Positions 5,219 through 6,708 of a stretch of 6,708 nucleotides of DNA are shown one piece after another. The number at the start of each line of letters is the position of its first letter. Position 1 is the first letter of the stretch. The notes under the pieces are model-generated. The model saw nothing but the letters and a program-made list of their open reading frames with translations. It was not told the origin of the DNA and did no database searches. Source of the stretch: JACDAE01 sp034438015. GTDB taxonomy: Bacteria; Chloroflexota; Ktedonobacteria; Ktedonobacterales; Ktedonobacteraceae. Both the position numbers and the translations under genes were made by a program. The DNA is taken from NCBI GenBank assembly GCA_034438015.1, contig DAOTTD010000033.1:1-6708 (forward strand), read 5' to 3'.

Positions 5219-6316
5219 GTGCCAACACTCTATCTGACTGAAGCCTACGCCCTGGTCCGTCGTGAGAGCGAGGATATGTTGCTGGTGCAAATTCCCGAAA
5301 GGCAGGGCAAGGATGGCGTAAAGCCCGCTCCGGCCCGCAAAGAGCGTATTCCGCTCATCAAAATAGATGAAGTGGTCGTGCTGGGAGAGGTCACGCTGAC
5401 GGCATCGGCCATCCATTTATTGCTCGAACGTGACATCGAGATCACGTTTCTCGGCCCATACGGGCAGTTCAAAGGTCGCCTCTCGCCGCCCTTTTCCAAG
5501 AACGCGGTCTTGCGCATGGCCCAGTACCGCGCGCATCAAGATATGACCAGACGCTGCGAACTGGCGCGACGTTTCGTGATCGGCAAACTTTCCAATCAGC
5601 GCCAGCGGTTACAGCGCTTCAACCGCGCACACCAGGACGCCGAGATAAGTCGAGCGATCAAACAACTTACTGATCTACTCAGCGATCTGGCAACTCTCTC
5701 AATGCATCAACCAGTTAGAATGAAGCCGTTAGCCACTGGAGATCATCGCGTCGAAGGTACTGCTCTGGAAACTATTCTTGGCATGGAAGGAGCAGGCAGT
5801 GCAGCCTACTTTCGCTGCTTTGGCAAGCTGCTGAGTGATCCCAGACAATGGCCCTTCCCAGGACGAGTGAAGCGCCCACCAACTGATCCGGTGAATGCGC
5901 TGCTCAGCTTCGGGTACTCGCTGCTGACCAACAAGGTTGCCAGCGCCGTGCAGTTGGTCGGCTTCGATCACTTTGTGGGCTACCTGCACAGCTCCTTCTA
6001 TGGCAGGCCAGCTTTAGCGCTTGATCTGGTGGAAGAATTTCGGCCCATCATCGTGGACTCGGTAGTCTTGACTATGTTCAACAGACGGATGCTCGCGCTT
6101 AATGATTTCGTGGTCGAATTGGGGGCGTATCGGCTCAAAGATGAACAGCGCAAGATCTTCTTCACCCAATTTGAAGAGCGACTCAATGAAGAGATACATC
6201 ATCCTCTCTTCGGCTATGCAGTGACGTATCGCCGCTGCCTCGAATTGCAAGCACGGCTGCTCGCCAAAGCACTCACAGGAGAGATTGACGAGTACCCTCC
6301 ATTGCTTGTCAGGTAG
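5219..6316 (+). CDS. cas1: Cas1 integrase (CRISPR adaptation)
   Basis: The protein has 365 residues from the GTG at 5219. It has the N-terminal beta domain (MPTLYLTEAYALV, then PLIKIDEVVVLGEVTLTASA) and the helical catalytic domain. Metal ligands are Glu190 in GMEGAGSAAYF, His257 in GYLHSSFYGRPALALDL, and Glu272 in DLVEEFRP, with Asp269 beside it. The closing helices contain RLKDEQRKIFF and YAVTYRRCLELQARLL. Cas1 with Cas2 forms the complex that inserts new spacers at the leader end of a CRISPR array. Length and motifs are complete, so it should be active. cas2 follows after 7 nt. With the RT upstream, RNA-derived spacers are possible; here the RT is a separate protein, unlike the RT-Cas1 fusions of some type III systems. 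Confidence 0.97.
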   Translation: MPTLYLTEAYALVRRESEDMLLVQIPERQGKDGVKPAPARKERIPLIKIDEVVVLGEVTLTASAIHLLLERDIEITFLGPYGQFKGRLSPPFSKNAVLRMAQYRAHQDMTRRCELARRFVIGKLSNQRQRLQRFNRAHQDAEISRAIKQLTDLLSDLATLSMHQPVRMKPLATGDHRVEGTALETILGMEGAGSAAYFRCFGKLLSDPRQWPFPGRVKRPPTDPVNALLSFGYSLLTNKVASAVQLVGFDHFVGYLHSSFYGRPALALDLVEEFRPIIVDSVVLTMFNRRMLALNDFVVELGAYRLKDEQRKIFFTQFEERLNEEIHHPLFGYAVTYRRCLELQARLLAKALTGEIDEYPPLLVR

Positions 6317-6323
6317 GGAAGGA

Positions 6324-6629
6324 ATGAGAAGGAACATCAAGATCAGTAACCAGACCATGTGCTATGTGATTGCCTATGATATCCCCAATGACAAGAGGCG
6401 TACGAAGGTCCACAAAATCCTGCTGGGATATGGGAAGTGGACCCAATACTCGTTGTTCGAGTGCTTTTTGAGCAGAAAGGAACAGGTGCTTTTGCAAGCA
6501 AAGCTGGAGCAGTACCTGGTTGCGGCGCAGGATAGTGTGCGGTTCTATCCCTTGTGCGCGAACTGTGTGAGCAAGGTAGAAACGGTGGGAGGACCACTAC
6601 CAGGCGAAACGAATGTCTTTATCGTCTAA
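6324..6629 (+). CDS. cas2: Cas2 (CRISPR adaptation)
   Basis: The protein has 101 residues. It is a typical Cas2 ferredoxin-fold protein: CYVIAYDIPNDKRRTKVHKIL with the conserved Asp19 after the first strand, LGYGKWTQYSLFECFLS, and RFYPLCANC near the third strand. Cas2 dimers bridge two Cas1 dimers and measure the prespacer; the Asp is seldom needed for integration. It starts 7 nt after the cas1 stop, with a GGGAAGG-like ribosome site overlapping the end of cas1. The 11 residues before Met12 are more than many Cas2 proteins have; the ATG at 6357 is an alternative start but lacks a well-spaced ribosome site. Confidence 0.96.
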   Translation: MRRNIKISNQTMCYVIAYDIPNDKRRTKVHKILLGYGKWTQYSLFECFLSRKEQVLLQAKLEQYLVAAQDSVRFYPLCANCVSKVETVGGPLPGETNVFIV

Positions 6630-6642
6630 GCACAACTATTGA

Positions 6643-6684
6643 GCGCGGATCGCAGTGATCGATTCTTTGAGCAGAGATCCGCGC
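6643..6684. repeat. Inverted repeat downstream of cas2, possible CRISPR leader element
   Basis: GCGCGGATC (6643-6651) and GATCCGCGC (6676-6684) are perfect 9-bp complements with a 24-nt loop, 13 nt after the cas2 stop. TTGAGC-NNN-GATC also occurs as a direct repeat at 6639-6651 and 6667-6679. No T-run follows, so a terminator is unlikely. The place after cas2 is where a leader or array often starts, but no repeat array is visible before the window ends. Confidence 0.5.
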
Positions 6685-6708
6685 ATCGCTTCAGAAGGGG
6701 CTTGAGAC

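Noticed and set aside
6643..6684. Intrinsic terminator after cas2
   Set aside because: The stem is perfect, but the loop is 24 nt and the following bases (atcgcttc) have no T-run.

Overview
The window is a bacterial, single-strand run of seven genes, all on the + strand. It reads as part of an accessory or defence-type region. From left to right it holds: (1) the 3' part of a NYN/PIN-like nuclease gene (5' end outside the window); (2) a small protein that looks like an N-terminal ubiquitin-like (Ubl) domain fused to an E2 (UBC) domain; (3) a JAMM/JAB isopeptidase fused to a ThiF-type E1; (4) a free-standing group II intron-like reverse transcriptase (RT); then (5) cas4, (6) cas1 and (7) cas2. 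The window ends in what may be the leader of a CRISPR array. No Cas effector genes lie inside it, so the CRISPR type cannot be named.

The left half (to about 3011) is a compact ubiquitin-like conjugation cassette. The second gene would supply modifier and conjugating enzyme, and the third activating and deconjugating enzyme. The right half (3050 to 6629) is a spacer-acquisition module with an added RT. The RT has the full set of polymerase and maturase motifs but no HNH domain and no room for intron RNA. It is therefore best read as a CRISPR-associated RT that could let Cas1-Cas2 capture spacers from RNA, not as a mobile intron. Gaps are short (34 nt between genes 1 and 2, 38 between 3 and 4, 13 between 4 and 5, 7 between 6 and 7), so long co-transcripts are likely. 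Two gaps are larger: 315 nt between genes 2 and 3, and 86 nt between cas4 and cas1. Both hold palindromic repeat elements that share the word GTAGGG.

Most genes have good Shine-Dalgarno sequences. These move several starts: E2 to 627, JAB-E1 to a GTG at 1626, cas4 to 4515 and cas1 to a GTG at 5219. The moderately high G+C, small palindromic repeats and gene mix would suit a Chloroflexota-like (for example Ktedonobacteria) or similar large-genome environmental bacterium. That placement is a weak guess from general impression, not a measured result.

The points most worth attention are the Ubl-E2 fusion with a Gly-Gly at its junction, the JAB-E1 fusion with no spare cysteine for an E1 thioester, and the direct collinearity of this cassette with an RT-Cas4-Cas1-Cas2 module.
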